From IMG/VR virus record IMGVR_UViG_3300034104_005687, positions 124,001-188,000 of that record: a DNA stretch of 64,000 nt. The stretch is one strand, 5' to 3'. This stretch comes from a virus. The translations under genes and the position numbers were made by a program. Positions 56,527 to 64,000 of the stretch are shown here, piece after piece. Below the pieces are notes generated by a model, which made no database searches, had not been told where the DNA came from, and was given only the letters and a program-made list of their open reading frames with translations. The stretch's first letter is position 1, and the number at the start of each line of letters is the position of its first letter.

Positions 56527-56919
56527 ATGGCATATTCAAACAAAGTTGTAGACCACTATGAAAATCCCAGGAATGTCGGATCTTTTGACAAGAGTGATAC
56601 TGATATTGGTACTGGTATGGTTGGCGCACCTGCTTGCGGCGACGTTATGAAATTACAGATAAAGGTAGATCATGATACAGGTATTATTACAGATGCAAAA
56701 TTTAAAACGTATGGCTGCGGATCGGCTATTGCGAGCTCGAGCCTCATTACAGAGTGGGTCAAAGGTATGCACATCGACCAAGCCGGAGAAATCAAAAACT
56801 CCGACATTGCTGAAGAACTGGCCTTACCCCCAGTAAAGATACATTGCTCAATTCTTGCCGAAGACGCCATCAAAGCGGCTGTAGAAGACTATCGCAAGAA
56901 ACATGATCTCGTTCACTGA
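56527..56919 (+). CDS. iscU: Fe-S cluster assembly scaffold IscU
   Basis: A 130-residue IscU. It builds [2Fe-2S] and [4Fe-4S] clusters on three Cys: Cys37 (PACGDVM, Asp39 beside it), Cys64 (YGCGSA) and Cys107 (KIHCSI). The HscA chaperone-binding LPPVK motif is present (100-104). Start at 56527 gives the standard IscU N-terminus MAYSNKVVDHYENPRNVG; the longer GTG frame would add nothing. The sequence resembles beta/gammaproteobacterial IscU and looks functional. It follows the His-rich gene in one operon; its 3' end overlaps the next gene. Confidence 0.95.
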   Translation: MAYSNKVVDHYENPRNVGSFDKSDTDIGTGMVGAPACGDVMKLQIKVDHDTGIITDAKFKTYGCGSAIASSSLITEWVKGMHIDQAGEIKNSDIAEELALPPVKIHCSILAEDAIKAAVEDYRKKHDLVH

Positions 56920-57226
56920 TATAGCAAGAAACAAAATCCAAAAACTAGTCACAGCCAAAGGTTATGCTGGCATTCGGCTTGGCGTTAAAACTACAGGTTG
57001 CTCAGGTCTTGCTTATGTGTTAGAATACGTTAAAGAATACACATCAGAAGTCGGTGTTACAAACTATGCACAAGATGGCTTTGTTGTTTTGGTTGGAATC
57101 AAAGACGACATCTATCTTAGAAACATGACGGTAGATTATGTACGTCAAGGCCTTAACGAAGGCTTTGAATTCAGCAACCCCAATGAACGTGACCGATGTG
57201 GTTGCGGCGAAAGTTTTAGAGTTTAA
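56903..57226 (+). CDS. iscA: Fe-S cluster carrier IscA
   Basis: A 107-residue A-type Fe-S carrier that accepts a cluster from IscU and passes it to apoproteins. All ligands are present: Cys33 (TTGCSGLAY), Cys99 and Cys101 (CGCGESF). Glu-Gly-Phe (GLNEGFEFSNPN) and RLGVKT are also standard. Overlaps iscU by 17 bases, so the two are translationally coupled. No IscS desulfurase, HscA/B or ferredoxin gene is in the window, so sulfur would come from the host. Confidence 0.95.
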   Translation: MISFTDIARNKIQKLVTAKGYAGIRLGVKTTGCSGLAYVLEYVKEYTSEVGVTNYAQDGFVVLVGIKDDIYLRNMTVDYVRQGLNEGFEFSNPNERDRCGCGESFRV

Positions 57227-57936
57227 TGATCACACAAAGATACAACTACACACCACTGAACCGTGAAACCATTGACGGCAAACGACACTACTGTTTGCCT
57301 GATGGCAGCAAGGTGCCCAGTGTTACAACTATTCTAGATCGAACCAAGCCCGCTGAAGCTCGAGAAGCCTTGGCCAACTGGAAACGTGCAGTGGGAGAAA
57401 AACGTGCCCAAGAAATCACCACAGAAGCTGCCAACCGCGGCACACGCATGCATGCCTATCTTGAGCAGTATGTGTTGACCACGGATCTAAAACCACTGCC
57501 CGGCAATCCTTATGCACATCCCAGCTGGTTTATGGCAGCAGAGGTCATACTCAAAGGACTACAACATGTAGATGAGTTTTGGGGTACGGAAGTTCCACTG
57601 TACTATTCGGGTCTGTATGCAGGCACCACCGACTTGATTGGCACCTGGAAAGGCCAGCCTGCTATTATGGATTTCAAGCAAAGCAACAAGGTAAAAAAGC
57701 GCGAATACATCGGGGACTATTTCCTGCAACTTGCAGCCTATGCAGCAGCACACAACGAAATGCACAGCACTAATATCAACACTGGTGTTGTATTGATGGC
57801 TGTGCAGCCAAAACTGCAGGCCGATGGTACTTACTCTACTCCTGAATACCTGGAGTTTGTGATCGAAGGCAACGAGTTTGCGTACTGGGCCGACGAATGG
57901 ATGAAACGAGTTGAGTTATACTATTTGACACGCTAA
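57226..57936 (+). CDS. PD-(D/E)XK exonuclease (MGME1/Cas4-like)
   Basis: A 236-residue protein with GTRMH (72-76), GTTDLIG (Asp136), AIMDFKQSNK (Asp149, Lys151) and the QLAAY motif IV (168-172), as in MGME1/RecB-like nucleases. T4-like cyanophages often carry such an exonuclease, which would process DNA ends. It overlaps the iscA stop by one base. Catalytic residues all appear intact. Confidence 0.87.
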   Translation: MITQRYNYTPLNRETIDGKRHYCLPDGSKVPSVTTILDRTKPAEAREALANWKRAVGEKRAQEITTEAANRGTRMHAYLEQYVLTTDLKPLPGNPYAHPSWFMAAEVILKGLQHVDEFWGTEVPLYYSGLYAGTTDLIGTWKGQPAIMDFKQSNKVKKREYIGDYFLQLAAYAAAHNEMHSTNINTGVVLMAVQPKLQADGTYSTPEYLEFVIEGNEFAYWADEWMKRVELYYLTR

Positions 57937-57939
57937 ATA
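57934..57939 (+). promoter_or_regulatory. Late promoter TAAATA overlapping the exonuclease stop
   Basis: The first three bases are the stop codon. The element is 26 bases upstream of the GTG at 57966, with AAGGAATC as ribosome binding site. Confidence 0.55.
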
Positions 57940-57965
57940 TGTGATACCTAGTAAGGAATCACACT

Positions 57966-59747
57966 GTGGCAATTGTACAAATATCAAGAATAACCCAACG
58001 TCAAGGTCTACTTGACGATTTACCCCAACCGCTGGCTGGCGCTGAATTTGGGTGGGCACTAGATCAACGAAGACTGTTTATCGGCAATGGCGAAGTGGCC
58101 GAAGGTGCTCCTGTAGTTGGCAACACTGAGATTCTGACAGAATTCACTGACGTGCTGTCGTTGGCCAGCGCCTACACATATCAAGGTCAGGCAGCAGGCT
58201 ATGATGCTCAAACTGGTCCCACAACCGGCGACCCTATAAGTCAAAGTATTCAAAGCAGATTGGACAGCTATGCAGTGTCCACAGTGTTTGGCGCAGTAGG
58301 TGACGGCGACACTGACGTAACAGCAGCCATTAACCGAGCACTTTTTCAGTTGTACTGTGTGCAGTCTAACACACAAATTCGCCGTAGCTTGTTTTTCCCG
58401 GCTGGCACATATATCATCACAGATACTATCAAGGTACCGCCATACGCCAAGCTCTACGGAGAAGGCGCTGACAGCACAATCTTTTTGTTTGAAGTACAAA
58501 TATGGGCAGCCAACACCGGCTATGCAGAAGGCGTCCTTGTCAAGGTAGAATCTGCGACTCCAGGGATATTCAACTACTATCGATCAGTAGCAACAGTTCC
58601 GCCCACAGGCATTCTTATCTCCAACACTGCTTATTGGGATCCAACCACACTGCCAACCTATGTAGTAGAAACTGCAGACAGCCTGCAGCAAACCGGTGTC
58701 AACATTGGTCAAGGCAACGCTGTGTCTCCGCGCAATGTGGAAATTTCTGGCATGACATTCCAGACCACTGAAGTAGGCAGTCATCAGATCTGCAATCTAG
58801 AACGTGTACAACAGTGTTATTTTGACAGTGTGAACTTTGTGGGTCCTCTGACCGAACAAGACTTGGACACTGATATTGACAATTTTAGCTGTGTGGTATT
58901 CAACGGTACTGCACAAGTACCGCCTACTCAAATTACACTGGACAAGTGCAAATTTATTGGTGCCACATATGCTGTCAGCACTGATCAACTGGTCAAAGGT
59001 GTGACCATCAGCAATGGATGGATGGATACGCTGTATCAAGGTGTGTATCTTGGTGATACCACTGTGGTCAATGGCGGCCCAACTGGCGTGAGAATTGTAC
59101 ACAACGAATTTGACAACATCTTTGCCGAAGGCATTGTGATGGAAAATTGCAGTCTCAACGCCAGTGCATACAACACATTCTATGATGTAGGCAATCACTT
59201 TTTTGGTACGGCGTTGCCTCAAACTCCTATCATCAACATCAATGCTGACAGCAATCTCAGCATAGGTGATCTGTTTCAGCGCACTGACACTCAGGCACTG
59301 ACACAGCCTAGAATACAGATCTACAATGTTGCCACTGGAGTTATTCCGCAATCCACAGGATACTCAGGTTCCAGCAAGCTTCAACTTGGCAGCTATGTTC
59401 AAGATGCAGGGCAACAAGAGGTACTGGAAGATGCAGCGACTGCTGAGCCTTTGTTTACAATTGACGTGTCAGAGTCAGTGTCTTTGGGTGGATTTTCTAG
59501 TTTTTCCGTAAACTACACTATCAAACGCCCAGGGTCTGCCCCATTGATTTCACTGCGTACTGGAGTACTCAGTGTGCAATCAGCCGGAGGGTACACATTG
59601 AACTACACCGACGACTACAGCGAAAACAATTCTACAGGTATCACACTGAGCGTGACACAGGTTAGCGATGCAGTAACTGTTCGATACACAGCTACATCGA
59701 CTACTTTTGACGGAACTATTTACTATACTATCACACACTTTGCTTAA
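57966..59747 (+). CDS. Tailspike-like protein with pectate-lyase beta-helix
   Basis: A 593-residue protein starting at GTG 57966. The N-terminus (SRITQRQGLLDDLPQPLAG, DQRRLFIGNG) is a phage fibre anchor. Residues ~105-160 carry FGAVGDGDTDVTAAINRAL and SLFFPAGTYIITDTIKVPP, the Pectate_lyase_3 start, followed by a right-handed beta-helix and a C-terminal beta-sandwich (TIKRPGSAPLISLRTG). It is likely to bind or cleave a host polysaccharide. Active-site residues cannot be assigned from sequence alone. Confidence 0.87.
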   Translation: MAIVQISRITQRQGLLDDLPQPLAGAEFGWALDQRRLFIGNGEVAEGAPVVGNTEILTEFTDVLSLASAYTYQGQAAGYDAQTGPTTGDPISQSIQSRLDSYAVSTVFGAVGDGDTDVTAAINRALFQLYCVQSNTQIRRSLFFPAGTYIITDTIKVPPYAKLYGEGADSTIFLFEVQIWAANTGYAEGVLVKVESATPGIFNYYRSVATVPPTGILISNTAYWDPTTLPTYVVETADSLQQTGVNIGQGNAVSPRNVEISGMTFQTTEVGSHQICNLERVQQCYFDSVNFVGPLTEQDLDTDIDNFSCVVFNGTAQVPPTQITLDKCKFIGATYAVSTDQLVKGVTISNGWMDTLYQGVYLGDTTVVNGGPTGVRIVHNEFDNIFAEGIVMENCSLNASAYNTFYDVGNHFFGTALPQTPIININADSNLSIGDLFQRTDTQALTQPRIQIYNVATGVIPQSTGYSGSSKLQLGSYVQDAGQQEVLEDAATAEPLFTIDVSESVSLGGFSSFSVNYTIKRPGSAPLISLRTGVLSVQSAGGYTLNYTDDYSENNSTGITLSVTQVSDAVTVRYTATSTTFDGTIYYTITHFA

Positions 59748-60172
59748 TGTGGCCCCGAACTTTTTCTGACCGGTTGCAGGCCTGGGCAGTGTTGCGAGAA
59801 CAGTGCACTACTGCAGAGTTACCTGTTGCATTGACCGCCATCGACACATGGTGGCAACAAACCCCTTGGTGCCCGTATCACTTGCACTGGGACGATCGAC
59901 CCACTTGGCCAGATCCTTGGCAATTATTGGATGATAATCTGTATTGTTCTCTTGCTCGTGGCTTGGGAATCATGTATACTATAGCAATGCTTGATCGAAA
60001 AGATACTCAAGATGCGGTATTGTTTGAAGCCGAAGGCGACAATTTAGTCCAGGTTGCTTCAGGGAAATATATATTGAATTGGTCCGGTGGAACTCTGTTA
60101 AATATCAACCCAGGCACAAAAAACTTGCGCCGCCGTATTAGTCAGCAAGAAATATTACAACAAATTCAGTAA
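59747..60172 (+). CDS. Conserved protein after the tailspike
   Basis: The 141-residue Trp-rich protein begins MWPRTFSDRLQAWAVLREQC and has TWWQQTPWCPYHLHWDD, DNLYCSLARGLGIMYTIAM and SGGTLLNINPGTKNLRRRI. TAATG overlap with the tailspike stop. It may be a chaperone or accessory for the tailspike; not shown. Confidence 0.65.
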   Translation: MWPRTFSDRLQAWAVLREQCTTAELPVALTAIDTWWQQTPWCPYHLHWDDRPTWPDPWQLLDDNLYCSLARGLGIMYTIAMLDRKDTQDAVLFEAEGDNLVQVASGKYILNWSGGTLLNINPGTKNLRRRISQQEILQQIQ

Positions 60173-60179
60173 GGATAAA

Positions 60180-62501
60180 ATGAAACAGATTACAGTGGTC
60201 AAGCGTGACGGCAGTCGCGAGCCGTTGGCGTTGGAAAAGTGGCAAACTCAAATTGCCAAGATCTGCAAGGGAATTGCAGATGTCAGTCAGAGCATGGTAG
60301 AAATCAAAGCACAACTACATTTTTATGATGGTATTACTACCAAAGAAATTGACGAGATTACTCTACGTGCCATTGTGGATCTCATTGATGTAGAGTCCAA
60401 CCCAGATGTGGGGCACACCAATTACCAGTATGTAGCAGGCAAACAGCGTCTCAGTATGTTGCGCAAAGACGTTTACGGCAGCTACGAGCCTCCTCACTTG
60501 TATGAAATTGTGAAGAAGAACGTGGCCACAGGCCTGTACACTCCTGAACTGCTGGAATGGTACGACGAAGCTGAGTGGAATCGTATGAATGACATGATTG
60601 ATCATGTCAAAGATGAACAGTACAGCTATGCAGCCATAGAGCAATTGATTGAAAAATATCTTGTCAAGAATCGTAGTACCAAGGAACTATATGAAACTCC
60701 GCAAATCAGATACATGGTTGCAGCAGCTACTGTGTTTCACAAAGAAGAACCTAACAGTGCTCGTATGCGCTATATTAAAGAATACTACAACGCGGCTAGT
60801 GACGGTTTGTTTACTCTTGCTACTCCTGTACTTGCTGGCCTTGGTACTCCCACCAAACAGTTTAGTTCTTGCGTACTCATCAGAAGCGACGACGACCTGG
60901 ACTCAATTTTTGCGTCCGGAGAAATGATGGCCAAATATGCCAGCAAACGTGCTGGCATTGGTTTGGAAATTGGACGCTTACGTCCATTGGGTAGTCCCAT
61001 CCGCGGTGGTGAGATTATGCACACAGGTATGATACCGTTCTTGAAAAAGTGGTTCGGCGACCTACGTAGTTGCAGTCAAGGAGGTATTCGTAATGCAAGT
61101 GCTACTGTTTTTTATCCTATTTGGCATCATCAGTTTGATGATCTTATTGTACTTAAAAACAATCAAGGAACCGAAGAAACCCGAGTCCGTCATATGGATT
61201 ATGGGGTTGTGCTTAGTGCTTTCTTCTGGAGACGATTCAAGAACCGAGAAAACATAACCTTCTTTGATCCCAACGAAGTGCCCGAGCTGTATGAGGCCTT
61301 CTACAAGGACACTGCAAAGTTTGAAGAACTTTATGTTGAATATGAATCACGACGTGATCTCAGAAAAAAGATCATGAGTGCCGAAGAAGTATTCAAGGGC
61401 GGCATCTTAAAAGAACGCACAGACACAGGACGCATCTATCTAGTGTTTATTGACAATGTTATGAATCAAGGTCCGTTCGATCCCGAATACCACACAATTT
61501 ACCAGAGTAATTTATGCTGTGAAATTCTTTTACCTACTAAATCCTTTAAACGTTTGGATGACAGCGATGGTCGTATTGCACTTTGCACATTGGGCTCAAT
61601 CAATTGGGGTGCGTTCCGTAACCCAGAAGATATGCGCCGTGCTTGTCGCATATTGCATCGTAGCCTCAATAACATTCTTGACTATCAAGATTTTTTATCC
61701 ATTCAATCTAAATTATCAAACGATGAAATCAGACCTCTTGGAATTGGACTCACTAATCTTGCATACTGGCATGCTAAACGAGGCTTCCGTTACGGAGAGC
61801 AAGACGCCTTGGCTGAAGTCAAGACGTGGATGGAACACCAAGCCTACTACCTAACCGAAGCGTCAGTTGAGCTGGCCAAAGAACGTGGTCGTTGTGAAGG
61901 GTCAGATCAGACTCGTTACGGCAAGGGTGTGTTTCCATGGGAACTGCGTGCCAAAGGCGTCAATGAACTCACTGACTTCTCGCCAGAACTGAATTGGGAA
62001 GGCCTACGTGCAGAGATGCGCAGTTACGGTGTTCGCAATGCTACCTCAATGGCCATTGCTCCTGTGGAATCAAGCAGCGTGGTAATCAACTCGACCAACG
62101 GCATCGAAATGCCCATGAGCTTGATCTCAGTCAAAGAATCCAAGGCAGGTAGTCTTACACAAGTGGTTCCTGAATATCACAAGTTGAAAAACAGATATCA
62201 GCTGATGTGGGCACAAAAAGACTGTGATGGCTATTTGAAAACTGCCTCAGTATTGGCAGCTTATGTGGATCAATCAATCAGCACCAACACTTTCTACAAT
62301 CCTGCACACTTTGAAGGTCGCAAAGTGCCCACTACATTGATTGCCAAAAACTTGATGCAGGCTCATTACTGGGGACTCAAAACATTCTACTACAGTCTGA
62401 TCAACAAGCAAGGCTCAAAACAAGTAGAAGAGGCAGCGCCGGCAGTTCTAGAAGCCATAGATTTTGACGATCAAGAAGACTGTGAAAGCTGCAAGCTATG
62501 A
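60180..62501 (+). CDS. nrdA: Class Ia ribonucleotide reductase alpha subunit
   Basis: Reduces NDPs to dNDPs for DNA synthesis. A 773-residue protein: ATP-cone N-terminus (VVKRDGSREPLALEKW), active-site Cys231 (SSCVLI), radical Asn444, Cys446 and Glu448 (NLCCEI), and C-terminal CESC (768-771), which relays electrons from thioredoxin or glutaredoxin. Equivalent to E. coli NrdA (761 residues). It needs an NrdB partner, which is not in the window. Start preceded by AAGGATAAA. Confidence 0.96.
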   Translation: MKQITVVKRDGSREPLALEKWQTQIAKICKGIADVSQSMVEIKAQLHFYDGITTKEIDEITLRAIVDLIDVESNPDVGHTNYQYVAGKQRLSMLRKDVYGSYEPPHLYEIVKKNVATGLYTPELLEWYDEAEWNRMNDMIDHVKDEQYSYAAIEQLIEKYLVKNRSTKELYETPQIRYMVAAATVFHKEEPNSARMRYIKEYYNAASDGLFTLATPVLAGLGTPTKQFSSCVLIRSDDDLDSIFASGEMMAKYASKRAGIGLEIGRLRPLGSPIRGGEIMHTGMIPFLKKWFGDLRSCSQGGIRNASATVFYPIWHHQFDDLIVLKNNQGTEETRVRHMDYGVVLSAFFWRRFKNRENITFFDPNEVPELYEAFYKDTAKFEELYVEYESRRDLRKKIMSAEEVFKGGILKERTDTGRIYLVFIDNVMNQGPFDPEYHTIYQSNLCCEILLPTKSFKRLDDSDGRIALCTLGSINWGAFRNPEDMRRACRILHRSLNNILDYQDFLSIQSKLSNDEIRPLGIGLTNLAYWHAKRGFRYGEQDALAEVKTWMEHQAYYLTEASVELAKERGRCEGSDQTRYGKGVFPWELRAKGVNELTDFSPELNWEGLRAEMRSYGVRNATSMAIAPVESSSVVINSTNGIEMPMSLISVKESKAGSLTQVVPEYHKLKNRYQLMWAQKDCDGYLKTASVLAAYVDQSISTNTFYNPAHFEGRKVPTTLIAKNLMQAHYWGLKTFYYSLINKQGSKQVEEAAPAVLEAIDFDDQEDCESCKL

Positions 62502-62689
62502 ACAGCATTGAACGCATTTGGGCCAGGGCAACTGGGCACTTGATGGGAAAATCAGATCACGATCGTCCAGATGTTCCTATATTAACTCTTCAAGAAGCTC
62601 GGATAGCCTTGTGGCTCAAGACTTTTTGGATTATACTACACGTAGTGACTTGCTGCTTTATTATTGCAAACACAATAAGACATTGGTAA
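62498..62689 (+). CDS. Small conserved membrane protein after nrdA
   Basis: A 63-residue protein. It begins MNSIERIWARATGHLMGKSD and has one C-terminal transmembrane helix (ALWLKTFWIILHVVTCCFIIANTI). I recall the same type of protein beside nrd genes in T4-like marine phages. ATGA overlap with nrdA, TAATG overlap with the next gene. Function unknown. Confidence 0.75.
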   Translation: MNSIERIWARATGHLMGKSDHDRPDVPILTLQEARIALWLKTFWIILHVVTCCFIIANTIRHW

Positions 62690-63609
62690 TGGAATTTTTA
62701 AAAAATATCGATTGGCAAAATCATAACGGAGTAAATCTGCCCATGATCAACGACTTTGTTCGAAATCAGTTTTATGATCGAATACTGTCAAGATATGTAA
62801 AAGATCAACACTGTACTGACATTGGATTTGGCACAGGCTTGTTGTCCATACTGGCACTCAAACACGGAGCTGTCCATATTCGTGCATTTGAAAGTGACTA
62901 TGATCGCTATCAACTGGGATGTGAAATTATTGATCAATTGAAATTGTCTGACCGCATTGAGTTAATCAACGAATATTATGATCACAATTATGAACCAACA
63001 CCAATCACATTTACTGAAACTGTAGATGGCAACTTATGGTGGGAAGGATTATGGAACAGCCTGCCATTTGATAACGAGTCTGTTTTCTTGCCAGGCCAGT
63101 ATTTTTTAGAAATGTGGGCAGTAGAAATACCCAGTAGTTTTGCACAAGGGCTGTGCGTACCTATGCAAAACCAATCATTCTTCTCTCCAGGGGTAGATAT
63201 CGACCCTGCATTTGTTTCTGTAGTTAACCAGTTGTCGGGCAACCTGTATGTGGAGTCTGAATCATTGCCACCTGGTATTGTAAACTTTGAACGCCAACAA
63301 GAAACTATATGGGGATGGGTGCCGTATCTTCGAGCCGTGGCAGCAGGATCTTGTGTGGCCGGCTACAGTGCTTCGCAGTGGGCAGCAGACACTGAGTTCT
63401 TCGAGTTAACCATACCAACTGCTGGTTGGAAAAACAAAACAGTGTTGATTGTACCACGCATGGGCATGCAACAAGATTCAGACAAACTGTATCTAGACAC
63501 AGGACACTGGGGTGCTGCAATAAAGCCAATTGTATTGGTAAACCCAGTTTCTAATTTGACAGTCACACACCGTGTGATTGACGGACTAATTACATACTCA
63601 TTGGAATAA
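62689..63609 (+). CDS. Class I SAM methyltransferase, PRMT-like
   Basis: The 306-residue protein begins at ATG 62689 (the frame is open to 62518 through the previous gene). Motif I is TDIGFGTGLLSILALKHGA (DIGFGTG 44-50), with RAFESD as the acidic loop (Glu68), as in protein arginine methyltransferases. A double-E loop of the PRMT type (ETVDGNLWWEGLWN) is present near residues 108-121. The C-terminal half is a beta-rich barrel. A protein target is likely; the identity is open. Confidence 0.78.
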   Translation: MEFLKNIDWQNHNGVNLPMINDFVRNQFYDRILSRYVKDQHCTDIGFGTGLLSILALKHGAVHIRAFESDYDRYQLGCEIIDQLKLSDRIELINEYYDHNYEPTPITFTETVDGNLWWEGLWNSLPFDNESVFLPGQYFLEMWAVEIPSSFAQGLCVPMQNQSFFSPGVDIDPAFVSVVNQLSGNLYVESESLPPGIVNFERQQETIWGWVPYLRAVAAGSCVAGYSASQWAADTEFFELTIPTAGWKNKTVLIVPRMGMQQDSDKLYLDTGHWGAAIKPIVLVNPVSNLTVTHRVIDGLITYSLE

Positions 63610-63610
63610 C

Positions 63611-64000
63611 ATGCTAGAAACAATCTGTGACATCATGGTAGATGCATACAAGCGAAACTGGATCACCAGCCGTGACGGAAATGTCAGCATTCGTCACCAC
63701 GACCGTGATCACTTTTACATCACACCCAGCGGTGTGCGCAAGCAAACACTGCAACCTGATCAGTTCAAAAAGATCAGCATTGACAAAAGCATTCACAGCG
63801 GCTATGGGTCGGCTGCCTTCAACTACAGTTGGAGAGACTTACCTTATTCGGACATCAGTGCAAATTTAAAGCCCAGCGGTGAAATCCCATTGCATTTTGG
63901 GTTGCAACGTGAAATGGGCCAACACAAGGATGATGTTCGGGTAGTGGTTCATGTGCATCCTACCTATTGTATTGCTGCCATGCATGCCGGGATTGATCTC
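63611..64000 (+). CDS. Class II aldolase (fuculose/ribulose-phosphate type), 5' part
   Basis: The first 130 residues of a protein that continues beyond the window. Family pattern: GNVSIR (23-28), YITPSG (36-41), LKPSGE (86-91) with catalytic-type Glu91, His95 and zinc-site HVHP (114-117; His114, His116). FucA/AraD/MtnB enzymes cleave or epimerise sugar phosphates such as L-fuculose-1-P or ribulose-5-P. The final His ligand is outside the window. It would provide aldehyde or sugar precursors, which fits the sugar island. Confidence 0.85.
   Translation, partial: MLETICDIMVDAYKRNWITSRDGNVSIRHHDRDHFYITPSGVRKQTLQPDQFKKISIDKSIHSGYGSAAFNYSWRDLPYSDISANLKPSGEIPLHFGLQREMGQHKDDVRVVVHVHPTYCIAAMHAGIDL

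Noticed and set aside
1-64000. tRNA genes, CRISPR arrays, insertion sequences, integrase/attachment sites
   Set aside because: I looked for cloverleaf/TTCRA patterns, spaced direct repeats and transposase or integrase motifs on both strands and saw none.

Overview
The window is a piece of the genome of a T4-like myovirus (Caudoviricetes). It carries homologues of the T4 tail sheath gp18, tail tube gp19, head-completion nuclease gp4, both terminase subunits gp16 and gp17, ssDNA-binding protein gp32, recombinase UvsX, a UvsY-like protein, helicase UvsW, a gp62-like clamp-loader subunit, primase gp61, helicase gp41 and an NrdA ribonucleotide reductase. Genes are tightly packed, with many ATGA or TAATG stop/start overlaps. 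I found no tRNA, rRNA, CRISPR array, insertion sequence or integrase. Portal, prohead protease, major capsid, DNA polymerase and late sigma genes are not in the window. The style (short overlapping genes, many glycosyltransferases, SGNH proteins and radical SAM enzymes) is that of aquatic T4-like phages. The IscU and IscA sequences look beta/gammaproteobacterial, so a proteobacterial host is my inference.

Layout. 0-0.7 kb: end of a dNMP-kinase-like gene and a convergent zinc/HNH-like gene. 0.8-13.1 kb: late virion block with sheath, tube, gp4, gp16, several probable internal head proteins (three with a T4-type capsid-targeting N-terminus) and two fibre-like proteins sharing an anchor. 13.1-16.7 kb: secreted nuclease, two radical SAM proteins and an SGNH protein. 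16.8-20.0 kb: gp17 and a large unknown late protein. 20.0-28.0 kb: recombination block (gp32, UvsX, UvsY-like) interleaved with AT-rich unknown genes and two more radical SAM enzymes. 28.0-35.2 kb: sugar/glycosylation island (nucleotidyltransferase-cupin fusion, six glycosyltransferase-like proteins, two methyltransferases) with genes on both strands. 35.2-38.2 kb: small genes, most behind five near-identical sigma70-type promoters, plus an AAA ATPase. 38.3-49.9 kb: UvsW, gp62-like, primase and helicase with three SGNH proteins and small conserved genes. 50-60.2 kb: second late block (fibres, a nucleotidyltransferase-ligase fusion, prohead-core-like protein, holin-like protein), an IscU-IscA pair and an MGME1-like exonuclease. 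60.2-64 kb: NrdA, a small membrane protein, a methyltransferase and the start of a class II aldolase.

Regulation is unusually readable. Virion and many accessory genes follow a TAAATA element like the T4 late promoter TATAAATA, on both strands, often only 4-7 bases before the ATG. Replication and small early genes follow sigma70-type promoters with 17-base spacers. Several promoters of both classes would start transcription at or inside the start codon, implying leaderless mRNAs.

The most interesting candidate system is the combination of a complete-looking IscU scaffold and IscA carrier with four radical SAM enzymes and a large sugar-modification island. I infer, but cannot show, that the phage supports its own Fe-S enzymes while remodelling a glycan, peptide or surface structure late in infection.
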